From Symsagittifera roscoffensis (taxonomy: Eukaryota > Xenacoelomorpha > Acoela > Convolutidae): a stretch of 64,000 nucleotides of DNA. The stretch covers positions 18,725,613 to 18,789,612 of the forward strand of contig NC_087071.1 in assembly GCF_963678635.1 (NCBI RefSeq), given 5' to 3'. Position 1 is the first letter of the stretch, and every line of letters starts with the position of its first letter. Made by a program: the position numbers and the translations under genes. The notes beneath the pieces were generated by a model. It was not told the DNA's origin. It searched no databases and saw only the letters and a program-made list of their open reading frames with translations. Positions 9,233 through 20,320 of the stretch are shown here, piece after piece.

Positions 9233-12200
9233 AAGAAATTGCTTGGTTGTCTTCGATGGTACCATTAAAGAAACTTTCAAGGACTTTTATATACCAAGCT
9301 TAAAATATTTCAGCAAAGTAAGGAACCACGTACAAAACTCACTCGCTATTAATTGAGTCGTCTCTAGACAATCAAGAAACAGATTATTACAACTAATTGC
9401 AGCTAAACTCCTTCGTCACGCATACCGAATTGCAACAGATGATTACAACTAAATGACGCTAAATTCCTTCGTCACGCATACCGATTTGCAACGATACAAA
9501 ACTTTGGTCATTAGTTGATAGAATTAATACCCAAAATTTTAATTGCCTGTACAATTTGCCAAACATTGTTCAAACGATGCCAACTGTTTACTACCTATAA
9601 GAATTTAGTAATCATTTCCGGTGAAAAAGAAAGAGCAAGAAATCTGCATATTGAAGGAAGTCCCTTGTATAGCCAGCCTTGTAGACCAATTTCGACAACA
9701 GCTGATCAAAAAATCATTTGATTATTTTGCAATTGCTTTAAAACGTTTTTTTATGGGCATACCTCAGCTAACATCAGGTTTTTGAGTGTAGAAAAAATCA
9801 TTCGAGCAAAATTAGACCCTAAAGCTAGCATCGGAGTTCAAACAAAAAATGTATAACTCCTTGTCTTTTGGAAAACCGTGTTGCAGATTTTTGAATAAAA
9901 ACAAAAACAAAATGAACCTGTATTCTCATTCTGAAAACAAAGATGAACGTTTAAAAGGGAAAAACTGCTGAAGTTTTAAAAAAGGTTTCAGTTCAATTAA
10001 GGAAAAAGTGCAAGTATACTTTTTGAGGTTTTTTCCTAGTGGAATTTTTGAGTTTCGACAAGCACGGATTTGTCAAAGTTCGAGGCAAAGCACCAAATGT
10101 TAAACTCAACTTTTTCGAATGTTACATAGCCAAACACAAAAAAAAATCTTGATAAGCTGAATTATGCAACAAAATGGGAAAACATTTATTCTTGATCACT
10201 TAAGCTCAGCCCTCCATATTTTTTGCCGCGACCAGCTCATCAACTGGAAATTCGAAGAGCTCAAAAACCTCTTCTAGGGTTCGATGATAGAATCTCAAAA
10301 CGAAAATAAAGCGTTTCTTCGAAGAAATCAGAGAAAAATCCTTCCCACTAAAGACGACGACGATGATAAGCAATAGAAAATTGTTTGTGATGTCAACAAA
10401 AAAAGGGACCATTATTGAAGAAAAAATTTACAAATTACTTCAATCGAACATCTAGCTAAATTTGGCAGAGTAAAGCATGGAGACGCTAATCAGCTGTGAC
10501 TAAAAACAGTTTTCAGAATTTATTCACTCGCAATTATCAGACACAAAATAAGGATTGTATGTTAATACGTAATTTTCTCCGAAGGTGTTTTTCAACGACA
10601 TCTTTGAGAATTGGTCTCTCCATTTGGCATATCAAGATATAGTGGCAAAGAAAAAGAGAATGATTCGAGATTATTAGTTGCTGTCAGTTATCAAAATTGC
10701 TACTCACAAGTGGAACCTTTGAAGAAAAAATGTGTAAAGAAACTGCCGTTATGCAAAAAATGATCAAAACAAAAAACAAAAAAGCGGGTTGAGAAAACTC
10801 GAAATTGATGGATTGTTCGAAAAAAGCGTTCTTTGCAAAAACAATTACTACATACAAAACTAACTGTGAAAAAAACTTAACGTTGGCCGATTGGAACAAT
10901 CGATCGCTCGAATTAGTTAATTACAAGTTCTTAGAATTTTAATGAACCTACAGTTATAATGGAAAACTACAGAGATGTGTATGGTTATTCATCTCACGCG
11001 TGATTAGAGAAAAAATCTGATTCGATTAAAAAAAAACAGAAGGAAGCATTTGCCTGATTGAGTTTCATTGAAAGCAAACATTTCATCAATTGGTACAGAA
11101 ATCAATTTTTTTTTGCTGACAAGGAATGACTAAAGCAAACAGCATTACCCTTCAGAAAAAATCGCATGCAGGTTTTTTTAGCCTAAATTATCTAAGTAGT
11201 TGCCATTCCTACTGTGATTACTCAAACATACAGTCTTGTGGATGTTGAGAAGGAAGAAATCAAATGAGATGCTTTTAAAAGAACTTAATTCGATTGGAAA
11301 CGAAACAGATTATGACAATTTGGGCCATGATTAGTTTACTTTACATGCCAAGTCAATCGTATCAAACAATTTTTTCCAGTTTTAAAATTAAAATATTTCT
11401 AAAGAAGAAATAACGGTCGACAGAAATTGGCGAGTTGCTCTCTCTATCGAAAATTTCCCTACAAATTTAAACAATTTTGCTGATCAAGTTTTATGTAAAG
11501 CATCCAAAATAGAGCAAATAAGTCTGACAGTGACATTTGGTCTTATTATGGTGAGAGAAAAATTTTTTAAGCAGGAGAAATTTATTAACAGCAACGGATC
11601 AATGAGATTAAAAAAGAAATCATAGATAAAAAAATATTTTGGCGCAAGTCCTCAAAAACACAAATGACATGATTTTTTGGACATATGCAAATGATGGAAT
11701 CTATGCAATGAAGGAAATCAGTATAATAGGCTAGCATGCGGAAAAAATTACGAGAACTGTTAATTTATCTTTGGTTAGAAAACGATATCCTCCTCGATTC
11801 ATCATGTGAAAAGCACAGATGCATCTTGTCTTTTTTGAACAGCCAAAAATTGGAGGAAATCCATAGGTCCCATTGTAGGGCGTTTTGATTCAAATAGGCG
11901 CATCAAAAATTCTGGTGACTGCAAACTTGAACCTAATCAACTACGAGTTTTCACTAAATTATATTTCACAGAATTTTTCACTTCCTATATATGATTTTTA
12001 TCAGGACAGCTGCGCACAGAAACGTAAAGAGAAATGACTTTTGCAGGTGCTGAAAGAATTGTATTGACTCCAGACTCTCATGCGCTGTGAATGAAAAAAA
12101 AACTGAACACTTTTCTGCAAAGCAGGTTTAATTTTCTCTTTCTCTGGACACTTAAAACAACCAGACAGTGGATTTGGCGCTCTGGCTGCCGTAATTAGTC

Positions 12201-12255
12201 GTGTTGCTCTACTGTTTGCAAGACGGGTTTTTACTCGAGCTGCAAAAATATTGGA
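9233..12255. repeat. tandem duplication of about 3 kb, copy B
   Basis: This is the second, adjacent copy of 6283-9222 in the same orientation. It begins about 10 bp after copy A ends. It carries a two-unit version of the CACGCATACCGA tandem repeat at 9379-9495 and an 88-bp segment at about 11753-11840 absent from copy A. Open frames at 9515-9721 (+), 10206-10412 (-) and 10684-10899 (-) are not conserved in copy A and are not called as genes. Confidence 0.9.
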
Positions 12256-12299
12256 CTAGGAGTTTTTGATGAGTGCAGCACATCAACTGCTTGATGTAG

Positions 12300-12509
12300 C
12301 TATGGAAATCAAATCTCAAAAAGAAAAATTGGAAAAAAAACACTGTGACAAAAACTGCAGATGATCTTCGCGGTGGTGGTAGACTTCAAAAAAAGTTACC
12401 AATGAATGAAATATTACGGAGAAAGCCAGAAGAAGCTCGAAAAAGAAAACAACCATTCAGACCAGCAAGCATTCGAGCAGATTTTTTCTCTATCAAAAAA
12501 AGTCGTTAA
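12300..12509 (+). CDS. basic ORF or exon, unidentified
   Basis: The plus-strand frame is open from a TAG at 12297-12299 to TAA at 12507-12509. The second half is strikingly protein-like: DDLRGGGRLQKKLPMNEILR then RKPEEARKRKQPFRPASIRA and DFFSIKKSR. It may begin as an exon at the acceptor-like CTGCAG before 12360. The strongly basic, P/R-rich character suggests a nuclear or nucleic-acid-binding segment, but no motif is diagnostic. It starts a run of coding-like islands that continues to 13279. Confidence 0.33.
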   Translation, partial: LWKSNLKKKNWKKNTVTKTADDLRGGGRLQKKLPMNEILRRKPEEARKRKQPFRPASIRADFFSIKKSR

Positions 12510-12615
12510 ATTTTTGCCCGATTAGGCTTCGCATTTACCTTTGCGTTTTTTGTTTTGAAAATCAACCTTTGTTGATAAACTTTGAAAATTCTTTGACCAA
12601 AGAATTGGACCATTT

Positions 12616-13279
12616 ATGCAAGTGATGGACCAATGCAAGAATTTGAAATCACCAGTGACTTATACATATATGCTGGCCTGCCAAATCACTGCTTGGAAAC
12701 ACGATGCAAAAAAACAGTGGCAAAAGGAACTGATTAGAGAAAGAACAACACTTGTAGAATTGTGTTCACAACTGAGCTTGGACTGTTTGCAATTCAAGAA
12801 AATTTGAAATTTTTTCTCTATGGCACTGCTGTAGTTGATAATCTCGACAGTCATAAGCATTTTTTGACTGATGTTAGTCTCGGAATTTCCTACAGACGCT
12901 CTTTTGAAGATTTTCTAATTTTATTTGAAGAAGCTGCGAAGCACGGCAAGCTCAATTACTTCAAACTTTCCTATAGACTTTCCTACAGACACTCTCTCAT
13001 TTTATCTGAAGATGCTTCGAAACATTTGCTTCGAAACATTTGCATTTCCATTTGCTCCAGAAAAGTTTTTGCAAGAAATTAATTGTAATCGACCATGTGC
13101 ACTCTGCCCTTGAATATACATTGCTCAAAAATCCTGCGATTTACCGCCGTCAAGAAGAAATTACCACAAACAATATTCTTAAAAGCTGGTCAGCGCAGCT
13201 CGCAATAGAACAATTATTTTGCTCGTTAGTCAGTGCAAGAAGTTATAAATGCATTGAACACAAATTTGCAATATCTTGA
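12616..13279 (+). pseudogene. overlapping coding-like islands in shifting frames
   Basis: Three plus-strand frames succeed one another. The first is QITAWKHDAKKQWQKELIRE (12616-12807). The second is FFLYGTAVVDNLDSHKHFL followed by RRSFEDFLILFEEAAKHGK (12762-13082). The third is YTLLKNPAIYRRQEEITTNN followed by LKSWSAQLAIEQLFCSLVSA (13040-13279). Each has balanced composition. Together they suggest one decayed coding region, or exons with introns I cannot delimit. A short internal duplication (TTCCTACAGAC repeated at about 12890 and 12978) adds repeated LSYR-type sequence. No family is recognised. Confidence 0.3.
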
Positions 13280-13599
13280 ACAAACCGAACAAGCTAATTT
13301 AGTTATGTGCAGATATGTGCAGATGTGACCTGAAATTTTCCAAAAACGAGTTTACTTTATCTCTGTTTCCTTGCGTTCCTTGACTCTTCTCTGACTGTCT
13401 GATTGCCAAGATTTGAATATCGCCCTCAATCAATCAATCATTAGTAATCATGAGCAAACAAAGAAAACAGTGAAATTAGAAAGGTAATTGACGGATTCCG
13501 ATCTATGGAAATCAGACCAAAAAAATCGGATATCAGACATGAAGGGCTGCGTCAATTTTCAGAAAGCTGCACTGAATCTATGTAATCACAGAGAAAGAA

Positions 13600-14010
13600 C
13601 AGACTGCTCGAATCAGGGCAAAGCCCTGAAACTTCCGACTGCCTTTTAAGGTCTATGGAGCAGTAATATCATGAAAAAATAACATGTAAAAACCAAATGA
13701 AAAAAATTTATATGAAGTTCAGCTCAAAACAATACTTTTCGATTAAATTGCGAAAAATGATGAAAAACGCAAAAAAAAACAAAAATTGACCGCAGGTCAT
13801 TGAAAAATGACCTCAGGACAACAATACTTTTCAAATATATATGAAATTGTCAAAATGGCTCGTTAAAAAGTCAAATATGTTTGAAGATTAAAAAAATCAC
13901 CTCGAGCAAAAAATATTTCGTTAGTTTTGTTACGAAAGTCGGAAAAATAGGACTGCTCGTATATCAGGGCTAAGCACCAATTTTCCGACTGTCCCTTAAG
14001 TCACATCGAA
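13600..14010 (+). repeat. dispersed repeat (CTTCCGACTGCC family)
   Basis: The segment with CAGGGCAAAGCCCTGAAAC, CTTCCGACTGCCTTTTAAGG and AGCAGTAATATCATGAAAAA is repeated at 28210-28280. A shorter version recurs at 13945-14000. The adjacent 13740-13900 stretch (AGGACAACAATACTTTTC and GGCTCGTTAAAAAGTC) is related to 28600-28690, 34145-34205 and, inverted, 20035-20075. It is a decayed interspersed element whose ends are not defined. Confidence 0.65.
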
Positions 14011-14059
14011 TATTTTTTAGGAAAAGAAAATTGTGAAAACCTATTAATTTTGATCAGTA

Positions 14060-14205
14060 ACAAGATCTTGTAAGATAACCTCACTCTCGCAAGATTTTGC
14101 AAGATAAGCTCACTCTTGCAAGATCTTGCAAGATAACATCCATCTTGCAAGATCTTGCAACATAACCCTCATTTGCTAGAATCTTGCAAGATCATGCAAT
14201 ATTGA
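14060..14205. repeat. palindromic tandem repeat (TTGCAAGATCTTGCAAGAT)
   Basis: Four or five diverged units of about 35 bp each contain the near-perfect palindrome CTTGCAAGATCTTGCAAG followed by ATAAC(C/A)TC. Each unit can form a hairpin. No function is evident from the sequence. Confidence 0.8.
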
Positions 14206-14216
14206 CACTTGGTTGA

Positions 14217-14390
14217 CTAGGGCAAGCTCTCAACAAGGACTTGAGTTCCTATTCCCTCCTACTACTGTTGATAAAGTTATATGCTGAGAGGACAAGCCGA
14301 GTTCATCTAATTGCGAATGCGACTAAGCAGCCAACCGCATTAAAGCGATAGCAAGAGACTCTTCTTGAAGGAACATCTTTCCATAATTAA
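14217..14390 (+). pseudogene. coding remnant with one in-frame TAG
   Basis: After a TGA, the plus strand reads LGQALNKDLSSYSLLLLLIK, then LYAERTSRVHLIANATKQPT and ALKR, a TAG, then QETLLEGTSFHN and TAA. The leucine-rich helical start and balanced charged remainder look like genuine protein. The reading continues across the single TAG, which could be a disabling mutation. The patch has clearly higher G+C than the neighbouring poly-A/T sequence. The family is not recognised. Confidence 0.32.
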
Positions 14391-14494
14391 CTTCGGAAAA
14401 AATTCTGATTATTGAAAAGTTGCGACGAATTTAACCCAATACCCACAAAAAAGTATTATGTTAAAATTATTTTTGCTACTGATGTTTATTAGGA

Positions 14495-14700
14495 GTAGAA
14501 GAACATAGGTCGGTTCGTATATCGAGATGATTTTTTTTGTTTTTTTTTCTAGAAAAGTCGAAAAACGCTCAAAAAACAAAATTTATACTTATATCATATG
14601 AATGCTTATAGGTATCTGCAGGTTTTGAGTTCAATTCAAGCTCTTTTGCTAGAAAATAGGCAAAATGCACTCGCCAAAATTCACTTTAAACTGGCACGAA
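14495..14700 (+). repeat. dispersed repeat pair with 19297-19515
   Basis: Shared landmarks in the same order and orientation are AGGAGT(A/C)GA, CGAGATGATTTTTTTTG, CATATGAATGC, GAGTTCAATTCAAGCTC and TTTGCTAGAA followed by AAGCGCACTC-type sequence. The pair is diverged and no ends are visible. The 14598-14828 open frame inside it is not conserved at 19.4 kb and is not called. Confidence 0.6.
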
Positions 14701-15911
14701 AAAAAAAGTTTTTACATAGGTTTTCCAGCGGAATGAAAATTGTTTATAGTAGTACATTTTTCTCCAATAGGGTTAAATTTTGCAAAAGTGCCAAAAACAC
14801 ATTGCTTTTGATTTTCATAGAGCTTTAGCTCGAAGTTTTTTCAGAAAACATAAAAAGAATGGTTTTTAGTCCCTGGGTCCATTGACGCTTTTCCAACTGA
14901 TCGCAGTATGCAATCAAAACCGTTTTGTGTCCAAGTCAATCAAATGATCAAAAGATGTAAGTAAAAGATAATATAAGTCATAGCAACAAAATTGTAACAA
15001 ACAGCTATACTTTTTTGCTGTTGCTCCAAATTCAGAAAAAAGAATGATAATCATAAACAATCAAAAATATAACTTTTTTTTCTCCAAGGAAGGCTAAAAT
15101 ATCAATGATTAATTGAAAAACTAAGCATTTTCAAACCTGAATATCTCTTAAATCAAATGCTAGGAAAAAAAACTTATCTAGTAATAAAAATATTGCATCC
15201 AATATCGTTCAAACAGAAACTTGAGGTGGCTGTGTTTGAATCAATAGATGATTATTTCTTTTGGTTGAAATCAATAGAAGTCAATAAGAGACGTTCGTTT
15301 CTCAATTTTAACGAATTGAACTGAAAAATTTAGAGTGATCCTAAGGTTATCTACGACGAGGTTACTCTTTTACTCTTTCATCTTTAAGAAAGATTGGTGG
15401 TCAAGTTTGGTTTCTGGCCGTTTGACCTTTGATTTGTGATTTCATTTTCAGTTCAATTCACTTCTTTTTGTTAAACAAAAGGCAAGCTGAAGAATGGAAT
15501 TACAAAATTGTAATTGATTCGTCGAAACCTAGTTTTGAAAGTTTTTTCAATTATTAGCAATCTCAGTGTAATACAAAGTGTACCTCTTGATTCAGTTTTG
15601 TCAACTAGGATCAATGTTATTAGAAAAATGTCAAACAAATTTTTCTTGAGCTTCAAGAGCTGCAAAACCATAAAGTATTTACCTTTGAGACTCAAAAATC
15701 AATTTTTTTTTCTGTTTTCATGCTTTCATGACTGTTCTCCCACTGTCTGTTGGTCATGCTATATCACAAAAAAAAATGGTTTTTGAGGCAACTTGCCCAT
15801 TAAAGAGTTATAATAAAGTTTTTTTCCGAGACACTTGTCTCAACCAAAGTTTGACAATCAAAATTCACATTACTTTAAGCAGATACCGGTATTACGAAAA
15901 AAAATTTGTGT

Positions 15912-16053
15912 TTGGAGCAGAGGCGGATTTAGGGGGAAAGGATTTGGATCTTTTGAAAATCTTACTTTTATCGAGAAAATTGTATATGTGCCACCTGAAT
16001 GCAGCATGGTAAAAGAAAAGTATCCTAACTATTTCCTGATGAAACTGTCGTAA
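15912..16053 (+). CDS. coding-like segment next to a GCGGATTTAGGGGG motif
   Basis: The frame ending at 16053 reads SFENLTFIEKIVYVPPECSM then VKEKYPNYFLMKLS, a balanced sequence ending in a TAA after the protein-like part. It follows AGAGGCGGATTTAGGGGG at 15919-15936. A closely related motif (AGGGGCGGTTCTAGG) occurs at 50647 and 56155, so a transposable-element end may abut the coding-like piece. The family is unknown. Other frames here (15514-15786, 15728-16012) are F/K/S-rich and unconvincing. Confidence 0.25.
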
Positions 16054-16194
16054 AAACGCTCAATTTAGTAAAAACATTTTTTTAAAACTACTGTTTTCAT
16101 ACAGCTTCCCAAAACTAAAACAGCAACGATAACAAGTTAAGACGTTTTTTTAAATGTTTTTAAGAGTAAGAAAGGTAGTTGAAGACTCTTGTAG

Positions 16195-16229
16195 AGGTCT
16201 TGGTGAGATCTTGGTGAGGTCTTGGTGAC
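16195..16229. repeat. 13-bp tandem repeat, three copies
   Basis: The sequence contains GAGGTCTTGGTGA, GATCTTGGTGA and GGTCTTGGTGA in direct succession. It is a small minisatellite with no further context. Confidence 0.8.
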
Positions 16230-16443
16230 AAAAAAGCACCAATCAAAAAATGTTCTAGAAATTCAAAGAGCTTAAAGAGCATCTATATTTTTCTTTGATT
16301 TTCAAATGTTGAGATTTTTTGAACGAAGTGTTTTGTTTTCTGTTTACTTGCGTTTATTACTCTTCTCCAACTGTCTGTTGGCTATGCTTCATATATCACG
16401 TCGTGAGCATTTCGGAAATATTGGTTTGTTTGCAATTTTGTGA

Positions 16444-16593
16444 TATTGGCCATGGTTTGACAAAAGTAAACTCCAGCTGACTAAAAATCCGATGAACGAA
16501 GCTCAAGCGTATTTATTTGAGAAAGATTGTACATTTTGTAAATCGCTTGATGACATAGTCAATCGCCGAACCATGATTGACATATTCAATTGA
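16444..16593 (+). CDS. coding-like exon, unidentified
   Basis: Between TGA at 16441 and TGA at 16591 the plus strand reads YWPWFDKSKLQLTKNPMNEA followed by QAYLFEKDCTFCKSLDDIVN and RRTMIDIFN. Two tryptophans, a C-x-x-C pair and a good acidic/basic balance make this one of the more convincing small coding pieces. It may form part of the same plus-strand locus as 16741-16962 and 17270-17430. I do not recognise the family. Confidence 0.38.
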   Translation, partial: YWPWFDKSKLQLTKNPMNEAQAYLFEKDCTFCKSLDDIVNRRTMIDIFN

Positions 16594-16740
16594 AAAAAAC
16601 CAATATTTTTGCCATGAAAAGGATGTTCGGCCAAATTTGAAAAAAGTTTGCTTGTAAACCAATGTTTTGAACGATCGTTTTCTAGGAAAACCTATTTGAA
16701 ACTAAATGTTATGGTAATTATACTGTTTTTGATGCTCTGA

Positions 16741-16962
16741 TCCTTCCATATTTCAACAATCATTACCAATAGAATCGACCTGTTTAGGGAACTTAGTTCG
16801 CTGTTGATTGAAAAAGGAAACATTGATTTTGAAATTTACACAAAGTATGTTTTTGTTTTTAAGTCGAATCGCCGTATCTTTGTTTTTCCTGAGAATATCC
16901 ATGATAATTTTGCAATTACTATGACGTTTAACTCTTACAAAAAAGCATTTATCTTGCCCTAG
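16741..16962 (+). CDS. coding-like ORF, 73 codons, unidentified
   Basis: This is open from a TGA at 16738 to TAG at 16960-16962 without an ATG start. It reads TNRIDLFRELSSLLIEKGNI, then DFEIYTKYVFVFKSNRRIFV and FPENIHDNFAITMTFNSYKK. Just upstream, from an acceptor-like TTTTCTAG at 16685, another frame reads ENLFETKCYGNYTVFDALIL to a TAG. The junction between the two may be a frameshift or a short intron. Composition is clearly protein-like, and the family is not recognised. Confidence 0.38.
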   Translation, partial: SFHISTIITNRIDLFRELSSLLIEKGNIDFEIYTKYVFVFKSNRRIFVFPENIHDNFAITMTFNSYKKAFILP

Positions 16963-17269
16963 GCATACTTACCATCTTCAAATTACTTCATTATTTTTGT
17001 AACACTTCATGTAATGTTTTTAATTCTATTGGAATAGGATTCGATTTTAATTAGAGGAGATTCACTTAAGAGTAGAAAAGCTAAATGTGTTATCCTCGTG
17101 CTTTGTAGTTCAATATTTTTGGGGGAGGGGGGGAATTTTCGTCGCTGAGCATAAAAATTCGTTCCCAAATAATTTTTGTGTTTACAGATTTTTTTTTTGG
17201 TTTTCACGCAATTTAGAAAATCTAAATTTTTTGATGTCAGTTTAGATTAATTCGACGTTCTTTTTTTAG

Positions 17270-17430
17270 ACAAGGAAACTGCTGACACTTGGGACTATCG
17301 CACATATGTTGAAGAAGCTTCCAAGAATTTTCCAAGTCTTAGCGAATATTTGTGGTCTGTATTTGAGAAAAACGAGATAGTGATGAAGGAGTGGGGTCTC
17401 GGAGTCAAAGGCAACCTTGTCCTTTATTGA
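17270..17430 (+). CDS. putative terminal exon, unidentified
   Basis: A textbook acceptor (TTCTTTTTTTAG at 17258-17269) precedes an open segment. After two bases of a split codon it reads KETADTWDYRTYVEEASKNF, then PSLSEYLWSVFEKNEIVMKE and WGLGVKGNLVLY, with TGA at 17428-17430. Three tryptophans, many acidic residues and the strong polypyrimidine tract make this the best small exon in the left half. It would be the C-terminus of a protein whose earlier exons may include 16444-16593 and 16741-16962. No domain family is recognised and no nearby AATAAA was seen. Confidence 0.45.
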
Positions 17431-17839
17431 AAACAGACACAATTTGGTTATGATTTCTTAGTTTTTCAAAGCATTTTTTAAGTCTTCTTTCATTCAATCA
17501 AGCAATGTTTATCCCCACTGGAAAAAAAAACGCATTGTTTTTTTATCCTCAACATCAAAAAATTCAGAAATCAAATTGTTTTGATAGTTTCTAGAAAACA
17601 AGCAACATAAACTAAAAAGAGGTTAATTGATTGGGTTCAATTTTATCCTTTCTTGCGTCTATGTTTTTGAAACGCAATTGATCTCTGACATTTCTACCAA
17701 AATTGGCAGTTCGTTTTAATGTCTCTATAAATGTTTGGTCAAATTCGAAAATAGATCGCAGATGAGAACAAAAAATGAGGAAATTTCCAACCAAAAGAGA
17801 GCTTTTCTTGATTTTCATTATTTACGCAAAATTTCTCGC

Positions 17840-18837
17840 ACTGACGTTTGGTTTCGGTTCGATTTAAACTGATTTTAATTTAAACGGATTTTATTACGAT
17901 CAAAAACAATCTTTTTCGAAAATTATGGATCTATTCAAGTGTCTAACAAATCGATTTATAATGTTTTTGGTGGATTTCTCAACTAAATAAAATCCATAAG
18001 ATATTCACTTAAATCAATCCGAGTCTCACTTAAATCTGTTTCAAATCAATTTGAATTGTTATGGATGGATTTCACACTCAGGAACGTGGACGGATTTTCA
18101 GGCTAACCCGGGAAAAAAAGAAAACTCTTCAAAGTAATTTATTCATGTTTTTTTTTCAACAAAAACACTTGTGCCAGTTGTTATAGCATTCAAAAAAAAT
18201 GATCCACAAAAATCAGACTTTAAGCTCAAAAAATGAAAAAATATCATACATAACCATCATTATAAATCATATTATTGGCAAAATCAAATGTAGCAAACAA
18301 GAATAGAGATAAAGTAAACTATAATTTGATCTCAAAAATATGCTATTAAATCAAAGAAAATGGTGAAGATAAATCAGATTTTGAGCAAAAAATTGTGATA
18401 GGAGTCAAGAAAAGGGTCGAAATTGATCAGAGTTTGAACTCGAAAATTGCAAGAAAATCAGAGAATTTTATCGATATTTTGGTCTTTTTATTTGTTTTTT
18501 TATGCTACAATACGCTATGGATAAAAATTGAAAAATGAAGGCATGGAAAAATGCAATACAAACTCGAAACTGATAAAACACGAAAGAAACAAAAATTATA
18601 TCCGTTTTAATCCCATTAAAAATGTGAAAAAAGGAATTGAAATCGATTTGAAATTGATTTGGATCAGTTTTTATTGCTAGGATTTACGATCAATTTAAAT
18701 CGATTTCAAATCAATCCAAATCAATCTCTATTTTGTCAGTTAATCTTTGTACTTTTTCTGATTACAGTCGATCTAAATTCAATCAAAATACTTTTTCCAT
18801 ACTGAAATTGAACCAAATCCATTTTTATCCTTGCCCA
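17840..18837 (-). mobile_element. old reverse copy of the CCCGCACTGAC repeat family
   Basis: Read on the minus strand, this segment matches the elements of the 37-48 kb array. It ends with TTTTTCCATACTGAAATTG and CCAAATCCATTTTTATCC (compare the inverted CTAATCCATTTTTGTCAGTGC end). It contains the array's marker TTATGCTACAATACGCTATGG and many ATCGATTTAAAT-like repeats. The terminal CCCGCACTGAC has decayed to GGGCAAGG. This shows the family is older than, and was not confined to, the array. Confidence 0.7.
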
Positions 18838-19296
18838 ATTGCTGCTGGCTTGATCATTTTTAAAAAAACATGGAGAAAAGTGCCCAGAAAACATGTATAA
18901 CTTTAAGTAAAGCAAAAATAAGGAAATTTAATAAATTATTGTTTTTGAAGCCCGCAAAAAACTTACAAGTTTGAAGTGATGTGTAAATTAAATGAACGCT
19001 TACTCTTAATAATGCATTGAGATCAAGACTCAAAATATTATGGTTGATAGTCGAGATTTAATCATTTTAGCTCGCTTAAGTAATCCCCTTAGATGAAATT
19101 TAATTCAATGATTCCAGTACTGATTTCAATAGTGACTTCTTGTGATAAGATCAGTCAATTCAATTTCCATAGAGTTTTATCCAATCTAGTGGCAAGTGGC
19201 CAGTTTTAAATTTCTCGTATCGTGAAAAGTTTCGAATTATCACAATTTTGAATTTTTTAAAGCATTAAAAGTCTCTCTAACTCTTATCTTTGTTTA

Positions 19297-19515
19297 GGAG
19301 TCGATGAAGATAGTTCAGACTTCTATCTAGATCGCGATGATTTTTTTGTTTTTTTTTCAGGAAGGTTTTAAAATTATCTGATAACAAAAAAGTGTATCAT
19401 ACTTATGATTACACATATGAATGCCCTGAATAGTATATATTTTTTATGAATTCAATTCAAGTTCGTTTGCTAGAAGGTTGGCAAAGCGCACTCTCCATTT
19501 ATGAAAGCTGAAATG
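19297..19515 (+). repeat. second member of the 14.5-kb dispersed repeat pair
   Basis: It shares ordered landmarks with 14495-14700. The surrounding 18838-19296 and 19516-20030 are AT-rich without a supportable gene. 19740-19770 (GTTTGTTGGATATGCTT) echoes similar phrases at 13400, 15745 and 16370. Confidence 0.55.
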
Positions 19516-20034
19516 GCGCAAAATACATAATTTGTTTCTAGCTTCAAAATTGGAAATTCATTTATAGAATTCTGTGCGGATTGAAGACTTGTCTGAAATA
19601 TCAATTTTCTCAAATTGAACGAATTTGTCAAAAACGTTTATCATTTGAATTTTGAAAATTGACGTTTTTTCAACAAGCAATTCAATGTTGACGTTTTTTT
19701 CAACCAGCAGTTTTTTCTCTGCATTAATTTACTTGTTTCCAAATGTTTGTTGGATATGCTTTTAATTCCTTTGATTAGATCAGTTTTGCGTTTTAGTGCT
19801 ACGTTCTTTCCGTCTCAAGAAATTCCTCATTATTTTTTTTAATTTCTCGACTCTATTAATGCTCCAATTACCTATTTCTATAGAGTTGAAGTAATTGCTG
19901 ATAAAATATGTTAGGGAATACGTGATTTTTCTTCCCATTTTCTGAGATAATGTCGGAAAATTTAAGCTCGAGGCGGTTTTTTTATTCAGACAAATTTTGT
20001 TATTTTAACTAGCCATTATTGTTACATTTTTTAA

Positions 20035-20320
20035 AATCATCTGAAAAGTATTGTTGTCCTAGGCTCAATTTTACAAAGTGATCGTTTTTTGTACAGTAAT
20101 AGGTGTTTCGTCATTTTTCGCATATCATTCAAAAAGTTTTGTCTTGAGCTAAAATTTGAAAAAGAAAAGTATTCATTTGTGATCTGTTTTGTGAGGTTAT
20201 ACTAGGTTAAAGATTGCCAGTTTGGCCAATATGAGACAATTAACGCGCGATATTCTTTGCGTTGATAATGGCTAAGCGCGATTGAATCCGTCTTAGAAAT
20301 CGTCCCAAAATGGCTGAAGC
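20035..20320 (-). repeat. inverted copy of the repeat at 28390-28690
   Basis: The minus strand reads CTAAGACGGATTCAATCGCG, then CGCGCGTTAATTGTCTC and TATTGGCCAAA. This corresponds to CTAAGACGGATTAAATCTACG, GCGCGTTAACTGTCCC and GTTGGCCAAA at 28430-28490. The shared AGGACAACAATACTTTTCA segment follows. It is a dispersed, decayed element in opposite orientation. 20321-20880 holds nothing I can support. Confidence 0.65.
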
